From Bacteroidota bacterium (GTDB lineage Bacteria > Bacteroidota > Bacteroidia > Bacteroidales > JAGNHN01), in assembly GCA_022710185.1 (NCBI GenBank), contig JAKLHK010000014.1, positions 1 through 64,000 on the forward strand: 64,000 bases of DNA, given 5' to 3'. Of the stretch, positions 7,803-16,639 are shown piece after piece. Each line of letters begins with the position of its first letter. The stretch's first letter is position 1. A program made the position numbers and the translations under genes. The notes under the pieces are model-generated. The model was given only the letters and a program-made list of their open reading frames with translations, was not told the DNA's origin and ran no database searches.

Positions 7803-9083
7803 TTACCGCTTCTCCGTGTAACTCTCCATCATCCGGCGGATGGCGCGCAGACATACGGGGCAGAAGTTGTCCATGCTGGCGCTTTTCATGGTGCAGTCCT
7901 GAAATGGACGGTAAATGCCCTTCTCAGCGTAACCTGCCCCTTCGAAAACTCCTGTCACGCGGGCATAATCGGCTTTATCCGGAGTAGGTACAGGGGTGCC
8001 GTCCAGGATAAGGTCCTGCCATTTGGACCCGAAATCCACCAGGGTGGTGATGTTGGGTTCCCAGGGCTCCAGACGGAGGTCGTAGAACGACTCATAGGCT
8101 GTGGACGAGGTGTAATACTCATCGGCCAGTCCGGCCAGGCTGTGCCCCAGCTCGTGCACGAAGACGAAATCGCTGAGGGAATGGTCGCTGGTGCAGACCA
8201 GGTAATGGTTATAAATGCCCCCTCCTCCATATTCCTTGCTGTTCACCAGCACCAATACCTGGTCCCAGGGCACGTTGGCAGCCACATCCATGAGGCTGTG
8301 GTAATCGTCGGTGGTGAGGTAGCGCTCGGATCCGAAGGTGAAAAAGCGGCTGTTCATCAGGGTGCGTTTCCAGATACCCTCGTGGGGGAAGTCGGTTCCG
8401 CTTTCCGCTGAGATGGAGTGTACGGCCCTGATATTGATGTGGTCACGGTATTCGTTGTAGGGCCGGGTGGCGAAGAGGTAATCCGCAAAGCGGTGGGCAT
8501 CCCGGAGGAACTTCTCCATTTCATGCAGGGCATACCCTTCAGCGACAATGGCCAGGTCGAGGCATGAGCTGGCCGGTCCCCCGACATGGATATCGGTGGT
8601 CAGGAAGGGTTGGCGCTGTTCCAGCATGATGTCAGGGGCTCTGGGATCTATGTCGGTAACGAAGTCCGGGGCCCAGCCCGTGCCCCCCTGGCGGTGCAAC
8701 AGCCTGAGCTGAACCGGGTGCATGGGATAGGGTATTCGCACGCTCTCCCGGAAGCTGCGGTCCAGGGTACGGGCCTCAGCGGTGGTCTGCCATTCCCTGA
8801 AAAGGGTACTGAAGCCCTGGGCATACAGCAGGGAAGCGGTGGCGGTATCCCACACCTCCACCCTGTACTCCCCGTAAGAAAAGGGCGTTATAAGCCCATC
8901 GCGGGGTCCGGCCCATTCCCCCTCCAGGATCAGTTTATCAAGGGTTACCCGGTGTTCCTTGGCATTGCCACTTCGGAAGTAATCGATGCGAAGGGTACCC
9001 GGATAAAACCAGGCATCATATTCCTGGGCCGGAGAGGCAAGAAACGCCGCCAGGACAACAAGGGTACAGAATGTTCGGAGCAT
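7803..9083 (-). CDS. Secreted M64-family metallopeptidase
   Basis: The 426-residue protein starts with a signal peptide (residues 1-19, ending SPAQ), followed by an M64 N-terminal beta domain (~20-160) and the catalytic domain. The zinc motif HELGHSLAGLADEYY is at 310-324, with H310, E311, H314 and the characteristic downstream D321/E322. Family members cleave proteins extracellularly; the founding member cleaves IgA, but that specificity should not be assumed here. Unlike its neighbours it has no T9SS sorting domain, so it is probably periplasmic or exported otherwise. The gene lies 3 bases after the SBBP-repeat gene; a TATCTTTG element (9112-9105) may also give it its own promoter. Confidence 0.92.
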   Translation of the reverse strand: MLRTFCTLVVLAAFLASPAQEYDAWFYPGTLRIDYFRSGNAKEHRVTLDKLILEGEWAGPRDGLITPFSYGEYRVEVWDTATASLLYAQGFSTLFREWQTTAEARTLDRSFRESVRIPYPMHPVQLRLLHRQGGTGWAPDFVTDIDPRAPDIMLEQRQPFLTTDIHVGGPASSCLDLAIVAEGYALHEMEKFLRDAHRFADYLFATRPYNEYRDHINIRAVHSISAESGTDFPHEGIWKRTLMNSRFFTFGSERYLTTDDYHSLMDVAANVPWDQVLVLVNSKEYGGGGIYNHYLVCTSDHSLSDFVFVHELGHSLAGLADEYYTSSTAYESFYDLRLEPWEPNITTLVDFGSKWQDLILDGTPVPTPDKADYARVTGVFEGAGYAEKGIYRPFQDCTMKSASMDNFCPVCLRAIRRMMESYTEKR

Positions 9084-9086
9084 TGC

Positions 9087-11180
9087 CTATTCTTTCAGGA
9101 CTTTCAAAGATAGGTGTAATCCGTCTTTAGAGATGAGTTGAAGGCTATAGGTCCCAGCGGCGAGGTGATGTAAAGGAATCTCGGTTGTCCGAAGAGAATG
9201 AATCAAGGAGCGGTAAACCAGGCTGCCATCTGAGGCGAACATCTCAAGTCGTTCAGCAGGGAAAATGCCCAGGTCAAGAAATACCATGTCACTGCCAGGG
9301 TTTGGGAAACAACGGATGCCGTAACCGTGCAGTAATTCTTGCATTCCGATACTTACAACTTCTATTCTCACGGTATCGCTTGCAGAGCAACCTCCCGCAT
9401 TGGTCACAGTTACGCTGAAGTAGACTACTCCTAAGGACGATGGATGGTAGGTTAGGGAAGAGGTTGTGTCACCTGTGCTCCATAGGTAGCTTGAAAAGGG
9501 CCCACCAGGAACCAGGATAAGGCTATCATAGAGGGAGTGGTTTCGGTCAGGTCCCAGGTCAGGCCCGGGTATCGGATATACAGCCACATATGCCGTGTCG
9601 GAGTCAATCGATCCATATCCATTACTGATGACACAATAATAATGACCGCTCCAAGACGGGTCCAGGGGGCAGAAACGGAAGGTGTCGTCCACTGCACCGA
9701 GTATGCTGCCGGCGGCATCGAACCAGAGGTAGTGGAGTGGGGGTGTTCCGGAAGCGCTGACAACCAGTGATACGGTATCGCCGGTACAACAGGAAACAGG
9801 CTGTGGCTGGCTGGTGATATAGGGACTGCCGTCGGCGTACCGGGCTACAAAACCGTCACGATCGCCCAGGCTGGTCAGGCTGTGCGTTCCAAAACCGGCC
9901 GTGAGGCCGAAGTCCCCGGCGATCACCGGGGTACCGGGCCAGGTGAGGGTGATGCCTTTACCGTAGTCCTGGCTTGTTCCGCCGGCCAGCTCAGCGTAAA
10001 TGATATTGCCGAAGGCATCGTACTTGGCGATGAAGGCATCGTCGCCGCCAAGGCCCGTTTGGCTTATGCTGTCGAAAACCGCTACACCATTGGTGAAACC
10101 GGTGACATAGGTATATCCATCCGTACCTATGGCTACTTCTATGCCCTTGTCACTGCTCGTTCCGCCGAAGTTTCTGGCCCACAGGCAGGTTCCGGCCGGA
10201 TCATACAAGGCTGCGAACCCGTCCTTGTTTCCATTGGAAGTGACAGCGATGGAAGGGGAGAACTGCACGGTGGAGAAGAGGGAGCCGGTAACGGCAACCC
10301 ATCCGCCGGGGCTCACAAACAGCCCGTTTCCAAAATCGTCGAGGCTGCCCCCGGCATGCAGGGCTTGCAACCATGTGCCAGACCCTGAGGCCTTCACCAG
10401 GAAGACATCGTTTCCCCCGAAGGAGGTGATGGTATGCTGTCCAAACGCCGCAGTCCCTTCGAAGGAGCCAGAGATCCAGGCTTCACCGGCGGCATTCACG
10501 CCCACGCAGGAGGCCCAGGTCTCCGAAGGACTGCCGCCATCGAGTACCCATAACAACTGGCCCTGAGGATTGTATTTGGCCAGGAAGACGTTGTCGAGGC
10601 CGGGACTTACCAGCATGAGGCTGTCGAAATAGCAGGTGTCAAAGTAATATCCAGTAACCAAGACATTGCCCTGGGCATCGCAGGTCACCCCTTTCCCCCG
10701 GGCTTCTCCGGGTCCCTGTCCGGTCCTGACCCAGCACAGGTCGCCGGCCGCATTATATCTGGCCACGAACATTTCGTCCCCGCCCAGGGTCGTCAGTTGG
10801 GTGTTCCCAAAGCTTGCAGTGCCCCGGAAAAATCCGGTGACGATGACGTTGCCGCTGTCATCGGCTGCCACGGCCAGGCCTTCATCATTTTCCGTACCTC
10901 CGGCAGTGCGGGCCCATTGCAAGGTTCCGTTGAGATCGTAGCGGAGCACCAGGATGTCGCGGATGCCCATGGAGTTGACCAGGTCGTTGCCCAGCCATAC
11001 CGCACCGCTGAACTTGCCGGCCGCGGCATAGCCCAGGTCCGGGGTGGAGACAATGCGCTCCAGCCCGTCGGCCCCGGTTCCTCCCATGCGCTCGGCCCAG
11101 GACCAGGATTGGGCCCTGGGGACGGCGGGATGGAATAATACAGCCAGGAAGATCAGGGAAAGAAGTTGGTGTGTTTTCAT
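9087..11180 (-). CDS. SBBP-repeat, Ig-like, T9SS-sorted surface protein
   Basis: The 697-residue protein begins with a signal peptide (cleavage near PRAQS, ~residue 24). Residues ~30-440 hold repeated beta-propeller-like SBBP units with recurring phrases such as DSGNVIVTGFF, GGTENDEG, DAQGNVLVTGYY and AKYNPQGQLLWV. An Ig-like segment (~445-535; YITSQPQPVSCCTGD) and a second short beta domain follow. The protein ends in a T9SS type A sorting domain (CFPNPGSDMVFLDL, LAAGTYSLQL). Probable cell-surface or secreted structural protein; no enzyme motif. It is followed by the M64 peptidase gene after only 3 bases, so the two may be co-expressed. Confidence 0.88.
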   Translation of the reverse strand: MKTHQLLSLIFLAVLFHPAVPRAQSWSWAERMGGTGADGLERIVSTPDLGYAAAGKFSGAVWLGNDLVNSMGIRDILVLRYDLNGTLQWARTAGGTENDEGLAVAADDSGNVIVTGFFRGTASFGNTQLTTLGGDEMFVARYNAAGDLCWVRTGQGPGEARGKGVTCDAQGNVLVTGYYFDTCYFDSLMLVSPGLDNVFLAKYNPQGQLLWVLDGGSPSETWASCVGVNAAGEAWISGSFEGTAAFGQHTITSFGGNDVFLVKASGSGTWLQALHAGGSLDDFGNGLFVSPGGWVAVTGSLFSTVQFSPSIAVTSNGNKDGFAALYDPAGTCLWARNFGGTSSDKGIEVAIGTDGYTYVTGFTNGVAVFDSISQTGLGGDDAFIAKYDAFGNIIYAELAGGTSQDYGKGITLTWPGTPVIAGDFGLTAGFGTHSLTSLGDRDGFVARYADGSPYITSQPQPVSCCTGDTVSLVVSASGTPPLHYLWFDAAGSILGAVDDTFRFCPLDPSWSGHYYCVISNGYGSIDSDTAYVAVYPIPGPDLGPDRNHSLYDSLILVPGGPFSSYLWSTGDTTSSLTYHPSSLGVVYFSVTVTNAGGCSASDTVRIEVVSIGMQELLHGYGIRCFPNPGSDMVFLDLGIFPAERLEMFASDGSLVYRSLIHSLRTTEIPLHHLAAGTYSLQLISKDGLHLSLKVLKE

Positions 11181-11231
11181 TGGTGGGTCTTCTGTCCCTG
11201 TAAATATAGAAAAAACTCTGATATGAATTCC

Positions 11232-11615
11232 TCAGGGAATGGGCCCGGTCACCCAGGCCACGGCAGCCTCCATGGTAAAGAACGGCCGGGAGGAGTACCC
11301 GTCGTCGAGCTGTTCCACCAGGGTAGGGATAACGACCTGGTCAGGGCGCTCGGTGATGATGGCAATGCGCGCGTCCTGGAAGTACCTGAGGTTATTGCGG
11401 TAAAACGCGGCGATGCCCCGGGTGTCGGTCAGGGGAAGGTCGAAAGTGGCTTCCCGGTAGTCCAGCACAAAGGCTTTGGTGCCGGGGGGTATGAGGTCAT
11501 GCTCGAAAGCGTGGGCCCACGACTCACGGATATCGGCCAGCGAAACCTTACCGTAGTAGTACTTGAAAAGCACCATCAGCTCTTCGTTGTATGAATACAG
11601 GAACTTGCGCACCAT
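11232..11615 (-). CDS. Small hypothetical protein (127 aa)
   Basis: No family recognised with confidence. The protein is soluble, without signal peptide or membrane segment. Its alternating strand/helix pattern (LMVLFKYYYGKVSLADI, TKAFVLDYREATFDL, ARIAIITERPDQV, YSSRPFFTMEAAVAWV) loosely resembles SpoIIAA/STAS-like domains found in small Bacteroidota proteins; that is only a guess. It is flanked by 51 bases before the SBBP gene and 147 bases after the PepSY gene. A weak TATATTCG element lies at 11731-11738 on the minus strand. Confidence 0.65.
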   Translation of the reverse strand: MVRKFLYSYNEELMVLFKYYYGKVSLADIRESWAHAFEHDLIPPGTKAFVLDYREATFDLPLTDTRGIAAFYRNNLRYFQDARIAIITERPDQVVIPTLVEQLDDGYSSRPFFTMEAAVAWVTGPIP

Positions 11616-11762
11616 GGCCTGGGGTGTTATCCATCAGTATTTATGGAACGTTATCGTAACCTGTGCATTGGCGCGTCAGGCTTGATAGGTATGATATGCA
11701 GGAAGATGGTGGATCCTACTGACAACGCACGAATATAAGGCAAAAAGTGGCTCATTGCAAGG

Positions 11763-13289
11763 TCAGCGGTGGTGGCGATACCATACGATGAACCCGGAGA
11801 TGAGGATAAACAGGGCTCCCAGGCCGAACAACGGGATCAGCAGGAGGTAGAAGTTGCCGATGATTACCTGATAGATGCGGGCAGTATGAACTTCCAGGGC
11901 CAGGTTCCACAGCGACATGGGCTGGTCCCGTATTTCTTCCGGCATCAGCGGTAGCCGGCTGTCGGTGCCCAGAACCTGGGACCCCCGGTCATAATCGAAA
12001 TACACTTCTATGCCATTGAGGTCGCGGGTATAGCCGGCCACCATGTGGCGTCCGACGGGCATCCCCGCATCAGGGATGTGGTGGTGGGGCTGCTGCAGGA
12101 TATAATCGAACACCTCGCCGGTGGAGGGCTTCCAAAGGAAGAGCCCTTCGAAGGACCCTATAAGGTAGCGTTCAGGTCCGAAAGGTTCAAAGACGTTGAC
12201 GCCCATCACCGAGACCGGGGGCTGGGCCGGGTAAGCCGGGAGTATGGATCTGAAGTCGGTGCTGAAGGCATAAACCCCTTCCAGGGTAGCCACCATCCAT
12301 TGTTCGGTCTGGGGATCAAACAGGATGCGTCGCAGCTTGTCGTTCCAGGCATTGGGCGTATCAAGAATGCTCCCCGGGATCTTGCTGACGCGTGCGTTGG
12401 CGATGGGAATGAGCAGGGGGGGGCGAAGGAACATGCCGGTGGCGGCAGTAACGATTAGGAAAGCGACGGTAGTCCACCCGATCTTGTTGTGCCATCGCAG
12501 CGACCAGCGATTGAACTTAACGAGGCGCACCACAGCCCGTCCTTTCCTTTTTCTTTTTCTGACCCATCCCGGGAAAAAGAAATAGAGGATACCGGTCAGG
12601 CTGAGAAAGATGAAGATCAGGCCCACGACGTCCACCAGCAGCTTGCCGGGGATGCCCAGGATCTCACCGCTGTGGATGGTCCACAGGGTTTTGAAGAGGC
12701 CTGTCTTGCCATCGTAAGCCGGGGGCGAAGGCAGGATGATCACCTCTGCCGAACCTGTGGATGGAAGAATGACCACAGAGGATCGCGTAAGGGCAATCAA
12801 GGTGTCGTTGCGCCAGGCGAGGTCCATGATTTCCTGCTCGTGCCCCGGGAGTGCAATATGCTCCCAGCGGTGGATAGCTTCCGCGTAACGGTACAGTCCG
12901 AAAAGGGTGGCAGCGTAAAGCTGTCCGTCGCCGCTGCGCAGTACACTGTATATCTTGCGATGGTCGATGCCCTCAGGAAGTCCTGCGTTGAAGTCGCTGA
13001 AAGTACGGAAGGAACGCTGGGTGAGCCATATCCCGATATTTCCATACAGCAGGAGGCTGTCTCCTTCCAGACTTTCTGTACCCCTCAGCGCGGCGAGGTT
13101 CCAGTTGTTGTAGCGGTAGATCGTGGGCAGGGCAGAGCGGCTGACGTCCACCGGAGCAAACAGTTCCCGGTGGTTCATCACGATACCCGATAAGGCAAAC
13201 AGGATCAGGAACAGGGCCAGGACGATGCCCAACCACTTATGGTATTTTCGCCAGAACCAGGACTTTACGCGTTTCTTTCCTTCCTTCAT
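11763..13289 (-). CDS. PepSY-associated transmembrane protein
   Basis: The 508-residue inner-membrane protein has an N-terminal motif WRKYHKWLGIVLALFLILFALSGIVMNHRE, typical of PepSY-TM (PiuB-like) proteins. A periplasmic segment of ~150 residues follows, then a helix with LLVDVVGLIFIFLSLTGILYFF, a third helix with HNKIGWTTVAFLIVTAATGM, a second periplasmic region of beta-propeller-like character, and a final helix near the C-terminus (LLLIPLFGLGALFILISGFIVW). The conserved His residues (H17, H43 and the H of RWHNKIGW) are those proposed to bind heme in related proteins. Related genes are often iron-regulated; no Fur box was identified here. Role in iron or electron transfer is an inference. 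Confidence 0.8.
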   Translation of the reverse strand: MKEGKKRVKSWFWRKYHKWLGIVLALFLILFALSGIVMNHRELFAPVDVSRSALPTIYRYNNWNLAALRGTESLEGDSLLLYGNIGIWLTQRSFRTFSDFNAGLPEGIDHRKIYSVLRSGDGQLYAATLFGLYRYAEAIHRWEHIALPGHEQEIMDLAWRNDTLIALTRSSVVILPSTGSAEVIILPSPPAYDGKTGLFKTLWTIHSGEILGIPGKLLVDVVGLIFIFLSLTGILYFFFPGWVRKRKRKGRAVVRLVKFNRWSLRWHNKIGWTTVAFLIVTAATGMFLRPPLLIPIANARVSKIPGSILDTPNAWNDKLRRILFDPQTEQWMVATLEGVYAFSTDFRSILPAYPAQPPVSVMGVNVFEPFGPERYLIGSFEGLFLWKPSTGEVFDYILQQPHHHIPDAGMPVGRHMVAGYTRDLNGIEVYFDYDRGSQVLGTDSRLPLMPEEIRDQPMSLWNLALEVHTARIYQVIIGNFYLLLIPLFGLGALFILISGFIVWYRHHR

Positions 13290-13326
13290 TACAAAAAGGT
13301 AATCGCGTACGAAAATAGCAAAAACC

Positions 13327-13357
13327 CGGAAAACAAACGGGAGGTTCAGGGCCTCCC
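13327..13357 (-). terminator. Rho-independent terminator after pirin
   Basis: On the minus strand CGGGAGG pairs with CCTCCCG across a 7-base loop (13337-13357) and is followed by TTTGTTTT. It lies 26 bases past the pirin stop codon, so it ends the YceI-pirin transcript. Confidence 0.7.
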
Positions 13358-13382
13358 GCTGATATTAAGGATAGGAATGAGA

Positions 13383-14363
13383 CTAGTGATCCAGGGGCTT
13401 GCCGAAGCGGCCCTGCTGATAGTCTTTCCAGGCCTGGCGAATCTCTTCTTCGGTGTTCATCACGAAGGGGCCCCGGGCTACGATGGGTTCTCCGGTTGGA
13501 CTACCGTGACCAAACAGGATTACGGCATCTTCTGTTGCATTTACGGTGATGATGCTGCCTTCTGTGCCGAAACGCACCAACGTTTTACCCCCAACCTTCT
13601 CTCCATTTACCATTACCTGACCTTTGGTAACATAGAAGAATACCTGCCTTGAGGGATCTACCTCAAAGCGTTGCCCTGCTCCAGCTTTCATCTCCAGTGT
13701 ACTCATCCATAGTCCGGTAAGGGAATTCACAGGACCTTTAGAGCCCTGATACTCCCCGGAGATCAGGTTGAGTTTGGCTCCGACACCAAGGTCGATTGCA
13801 GGAATATCGTTTGCCTGAAGGCCAATGTAACCAGGATCGGTTTCCTTCAAACGTTTTGGGAGGTTGACCCAGAGCTGCAGCATCTCGATGTTACCGCCTT
13901 TCTGTTTGAACTCATCCGAACTGATTTCTGAATGGATGATGCCCTTGCCGGCGGTCATCCACTGCACTCCACCAGCTTTAATCGCGCTCACATATCCCGT
14001 ATTGTCACGGTGTACCAGATCGCCATCCAGTATGAATGTGATGGTCTCAAATCCCTTGTGAGGATGAGGCCCAAAGGGAAGGCCCTCGTTATTGGGAGGA
14101 TATACCTGAGGACCGTGGTCGTTGAGAAAAAGGAAGGGGTCGAGGGCTTCCATTTCCAGTCCGGGCGATGGGATCACTTCCCAGGTACTCAGCCCGCCGA
14201 TCTCGGTATACATGGGCTTGTGAAGCTGCACTACAGTGCGCATGGTCTCGGGGTTTGTTGGTTTTTCTTCGGATATTCCGGCCCTGAGCACCATCATCGG
14301 GATGATCCACAGGGCTGGAGCCAGGAGCAGGACTGCCCGGCTCAGGAGGATTGGCGTACCCAT
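13383..14363 (-). CDS. Pirin family protein with hydrophobic N-terminal extension
   Basis: The protein (326 residues from ATG 14363) is a bicupin pirin. The metal-binding set is complete: H100, H102 (GPHPHKGFET), H144 and E146 (GKGIIHSEI). Pirins bind Fe and act as redox sensors or quercetinase-like dioxygenases; the substrate here is unknown. The first ~30 residues are unusual: a hydrophobic stretch (AVLLLAPALWIIPMMVL) that looks like a signal anchor and is absent from typical pirins. A second possible start is ATG 14243 (MRTVVQLH), which removes it. The upstream start overlaps the YceI gene by 22 bases, which supports coupling. YceI-pirin form an operon closed by the terminator at 13327-13357. 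Confidence 0.88.
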   Translation of the reverse strand: MGTPILLSRAVLLLAPALWIIPMMVLRAGISEEKPTNPETMRTVVQLHKPMYTEIGGLSTWEVIPSPGLEMEALDPFLFLNDHGPQVYPPNNEGLPFGPHPHKGFETITFILDGDLVHRDNTGYVSAIKAGGVQWMTAGKGIIHSEISSDEFKQKGGNIEMLQLWVNLPKRLKETDPGYIGLQANDIPAIDLGVGAKLNLISGEYQGSKGPVNSLTGLWMSTLEMKAGAGQRFEVDPSRQVFFYVTKGQVMVNGEKVGGKTLVRFGTEGSIITVNATEDAVILFGHGSPTGEPIVARGPFVMNTEEEIRQAWKDYQQGRFGKPLDH

Positions 14364-14893
14364 TGCACGTTGATCAGCATTTTGACTTCATCGCCAACCA
14401 CTACGCCCCCGGCTTCTGTAACGGCGTTCCACATCAGTCCGAATTCCTTGCGGCTCACTTTTCCGCTGACCTCGAATCCTGCCTTGACATTGCCCCAGGG
14501 ATCGGTCATCACCCCGCCCAGTTCTACGTCCAGCACCACATCGCGAGTGTTGTCGCGGATGCTGAGGGGACCGGTCAGGGTGTAGCTGCCTTCATCCTTC
14601 TTATTTAATATCCCGTTGAAACTGATCCTGGGGAAGGTGGCTGCATTGAAAAAGTCGTCGGATTTCAGGTGGGCATCGCGGTCGGCCACGTTGGTATCGA
14701 TGCTGTCCACATCAATGGTGAAGCTCACCTCTGCGCCGTCAAAGTCTTCCGAAGGGCTGCGGAACGTGCCGCCGAAACTGCGGAAGTATCCGGTGACGGT
14801 GGAGATGACCAGGTGCCTGACTTTGAACTGCACCTCGCTGTGGGTGGGGTCCAGCGACCAGGCGGTCGCTATGGCATGTGGTGTTGTCTGCAT
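14342..14893 (-). CDS. YceI family lipid-binding protein
   Basis: The 183-residue lipocalin-like YceI protein is identified by WSLDPTHSEVQFKVRHLVISTVTGYF at the start, then FTIDVDSIDT, RDAHLKSDDFF and the C-terminal KMLINVQWVR. YceI proteins bind isoprenoid or amide lipids in a beta-barrel. There is no signal peptide, so this copy is probably cytoplasmic, as in the subset often linked to pirin or quinone-related stress genes. It is the first gene of a two-gene operon with pirin; overlap 22 bases. Confidence 0.9.
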   Translation of the reverse strand: MQTTPHAIATAWSLDPTHSEVQFKVRHLVISTVTGYFRSFGGTFRSPSEDFDGAEVSFTIDVDSIDTNVADRDAHLKSDDFFNAATFPRISFNGILNKKDEGSYTLTGPLSIRDNTRDVVLDVELGGVMTDPWGNVKAGFEVSGKVSRKEFGLMWNAVTEAGGVVVGDEVKMLINVQWVRQSS

Positions 14894-15033
14894 ATTAACG
14901 TTGTTTAGAATCAGTCTTAATAACGATCAGAAGCAGGAATTGGTTCACTCGAAGGAAGGATGGAAAACAAGGCCCGCATTTGGAATGTCCGGACCATTGC
15001 GGCCAGGCTATTCAGAAAGTATGGATTGTTGCT

Positions 15034-15041
15034 TACCTTTG
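15034..15041 (+). promoter_or_regulatory. TACCTTTG -7 element for the YCF48-like T9SS gene
   Basis: TACCTTTG matches TAnnTTTG and lies 63 bases before the ATG at 15105. No clear -33 TTG at the expected spacing was found. Confidence 0.4.
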
Positions 15042-15104
15042 ATAGGGATGAATGGTGAAAGTGTTTGATTTAGTGGGGATAAACTAAAAATATTGCTTGC
15101 TGTT

Positions 15105-16433
15105 ATGAGAAGAATACAATTTCTGCTGATCCTGGCTTATACATGTTGCGCTGCAGGCCTGAGCGCCCAGTGGCAGTTGCAGAACACCGGGTTCCCTGAC
15201 AGTCTGAGGGAGGTTCAGGCCATTTGGGCGGTAAACGAGAACATCGTTTGGGCGGTTGCGTCATGGGCCGGCACCGGCGATTCCACGGTGCAGGAGTTCA
15301 CCCGCACGCTCAACGGGGGCCAGCAATGGACTGCGGGGAATGTTCCCGGGCTGTCTGGTTATGCTTCGTCCATGATTTTCGCCCTGGATGAGGATTCAGC
15401 CTGGATCGCCTTCCACCATCCCGATCTCAGCGGGGGAAAGATCATGCACACCGCCAACGGCGGACAGTCCTGGACGCACCAGTCCACAGCCCTCTTCACC
15501 TCAGCCAGTGAGGCCTACCCCAACCTGGTCTATTTCTGGGATGCCCAGCAGGGCTTCCTTATGGGCGACCCGACGGACGGCTACTTCGAGATCTACACTA
15601 CCCTCAACGGAGGGGCCCTCTGGACCCGGGTGGATTCGGTAAACATCCCGCCGGTACTTTCCGGGGAATATGGATATGAACGGGAGTTCACGGTTATTGG
15701 GGATGCAGTATGGTTCGGCACGAGTAAGGGAAGGATATATCGCTCGGCGGACCGGGGGGCGCACTGGAGCGTCATCAACACCCCCTTCCTGGGGAGTGGG
15801 GGCCGTTGCCGGATCACGGAGTACAGGGATCCCCTCCACGGCATCGTGTGCGACCGTAACGGCAGCCTTGCGGTGATGTATGAAACCAACGATGGCGGAG
15901 CATCCTGGCAAGCCATCAGTCCTGTGGGCACAGCCTACGGGCGTTACCTGGAATATATCCCCGGAACGGACAGCACCTACATCTCTTCGTCAAACAGCGG
16001 AGCCGACCAGGGGGTGAGCATCAGTTACGACGACGGCCACCACTGGATGCCGGTCACCGCTTCCCTTTCCACTGGGTATGGGGTGATGAGCTTCCCCAAT
16101 CCCCTGGCGGGCTGGGCTGGTCAGATGAGCCTGGGCGGAGGGCAAGGGGGCATATTGAAGTACGTGGGCAACACGGTGGGCAACACGGGGCAGGTTCCCA
16201 CCATGCCCCGGATCTACCCCAACCCCTGCCGGGGGCAGTTCTGGCTGGAGGATGCGGAGCGGAACTCACCGGCCACCCTCTCACTGCTGGACCTGTCGGG
16301 CCGAAGGATGCTGCAGGCCCGGATAACGGAAAGCCCCCAGTCGGTAGATGTTGAAGGGATGGCACCGGGCCTCTACCTGCTTGAATTCAGTACTGATGAC
16401 AGGGTATGGACAGGGAAAGTGATACTAAGGTGA
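15105..16433 (+). CDS. T9SS-sorted protein with YCF48/BNR-like repeats
   Basis: The start is ATG 15105 (MRRIQFLLILAYTCCAAGLSAQ), which gives a clean signal peptide; the in-frame TTG at 15093 is less likely. Repeats with the phrase (T/R)xxGGxxW (NGGQQWTAG, NGGQSWTHQ, NGGALWTRV, RGAHWSVI, DGGASWQAI, DGHHWMPV) recur about every 50-60 residues. They mark a sialidase/YCF48-type beta-propeller without visible catalytic residues. The C-terminus is a T9SS type A sorting domain (YPNPCRGQFWLED, MAPGLYLLEF). Probable secreted or surface-attached protein of unknown ligand. Confidence 0.88.
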   Translation: MRRIQFLLILAYTCCAAGLSAQWQLQNTGFPDSLREVQAIWAVNENIVWAVASWAGTGDSTVQEFTRTLNGGQQWTAGNVPGLSGYASSMIFALDEDSAWIAFHHPDLSGGKIMHTANGGQSWTHQSTALFTSASEAYPNLVYFWDAQQGFLMGDPTDGYFEIYTTLNGGALWTRVDSVNIPPVLSGEYGYEREFTVIGDAVWFGTSKGRIYRSADRGAHWSVINTPFLGSGGRCRITEYRDPLHGIVCDRNGSLAVMYETNDGGASWQAISPVGTAYGRYLEYIPGTDSTYISSSNSGADQGVSISYDDGHHWMPVTASLSTGYGVMSFPNPLAGWAGQMSLGGGQGGILKYVGNTVGNTGQVPTMPRIYPNPCRGQFWLEDAERNSPATLSLLDLSGRRMLQARITESPQSVDVEGMAPGLYLLEFSTDDRVWTGKVILR

Positions 16434-16557
16434 TTGTCAGTATACTCGTTTTTAACTCCTTCCGCTATCCGTGAGTTGGCAGGTCCCATCCTGAGGAAAA
16501 ATTCCCAGTTTCTCAAGCTTGGTTCGAAACCAAATGTGAGGAGTGCATAAACCAGGA

Positions 16558-16601
16558 GAGGTCCGGGATTCCCTGCCAAATTCAACAGGGTCCCGGACCT
16601 C
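16558..16601. terminator. Large inverted repeat between convergent T9SS genes
   Basis: GAGGTCCGGGA ... TCCCGGACCTC with an inner CCCTG/CAGGG pair forms a strong hairpin of about 16 base pairs around a 10-base loop. It lies between the convergent genes ending at 16433 (+) and 16640 (-) and probably terminates both. No U-tract is present on either side, so this is less certain than the other terminators. Confidence 0.5.
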
Positions 16602-16639
16602 CCGATAATGCGTTCTGCCTGAGGCGGCAGAGGATGAGC

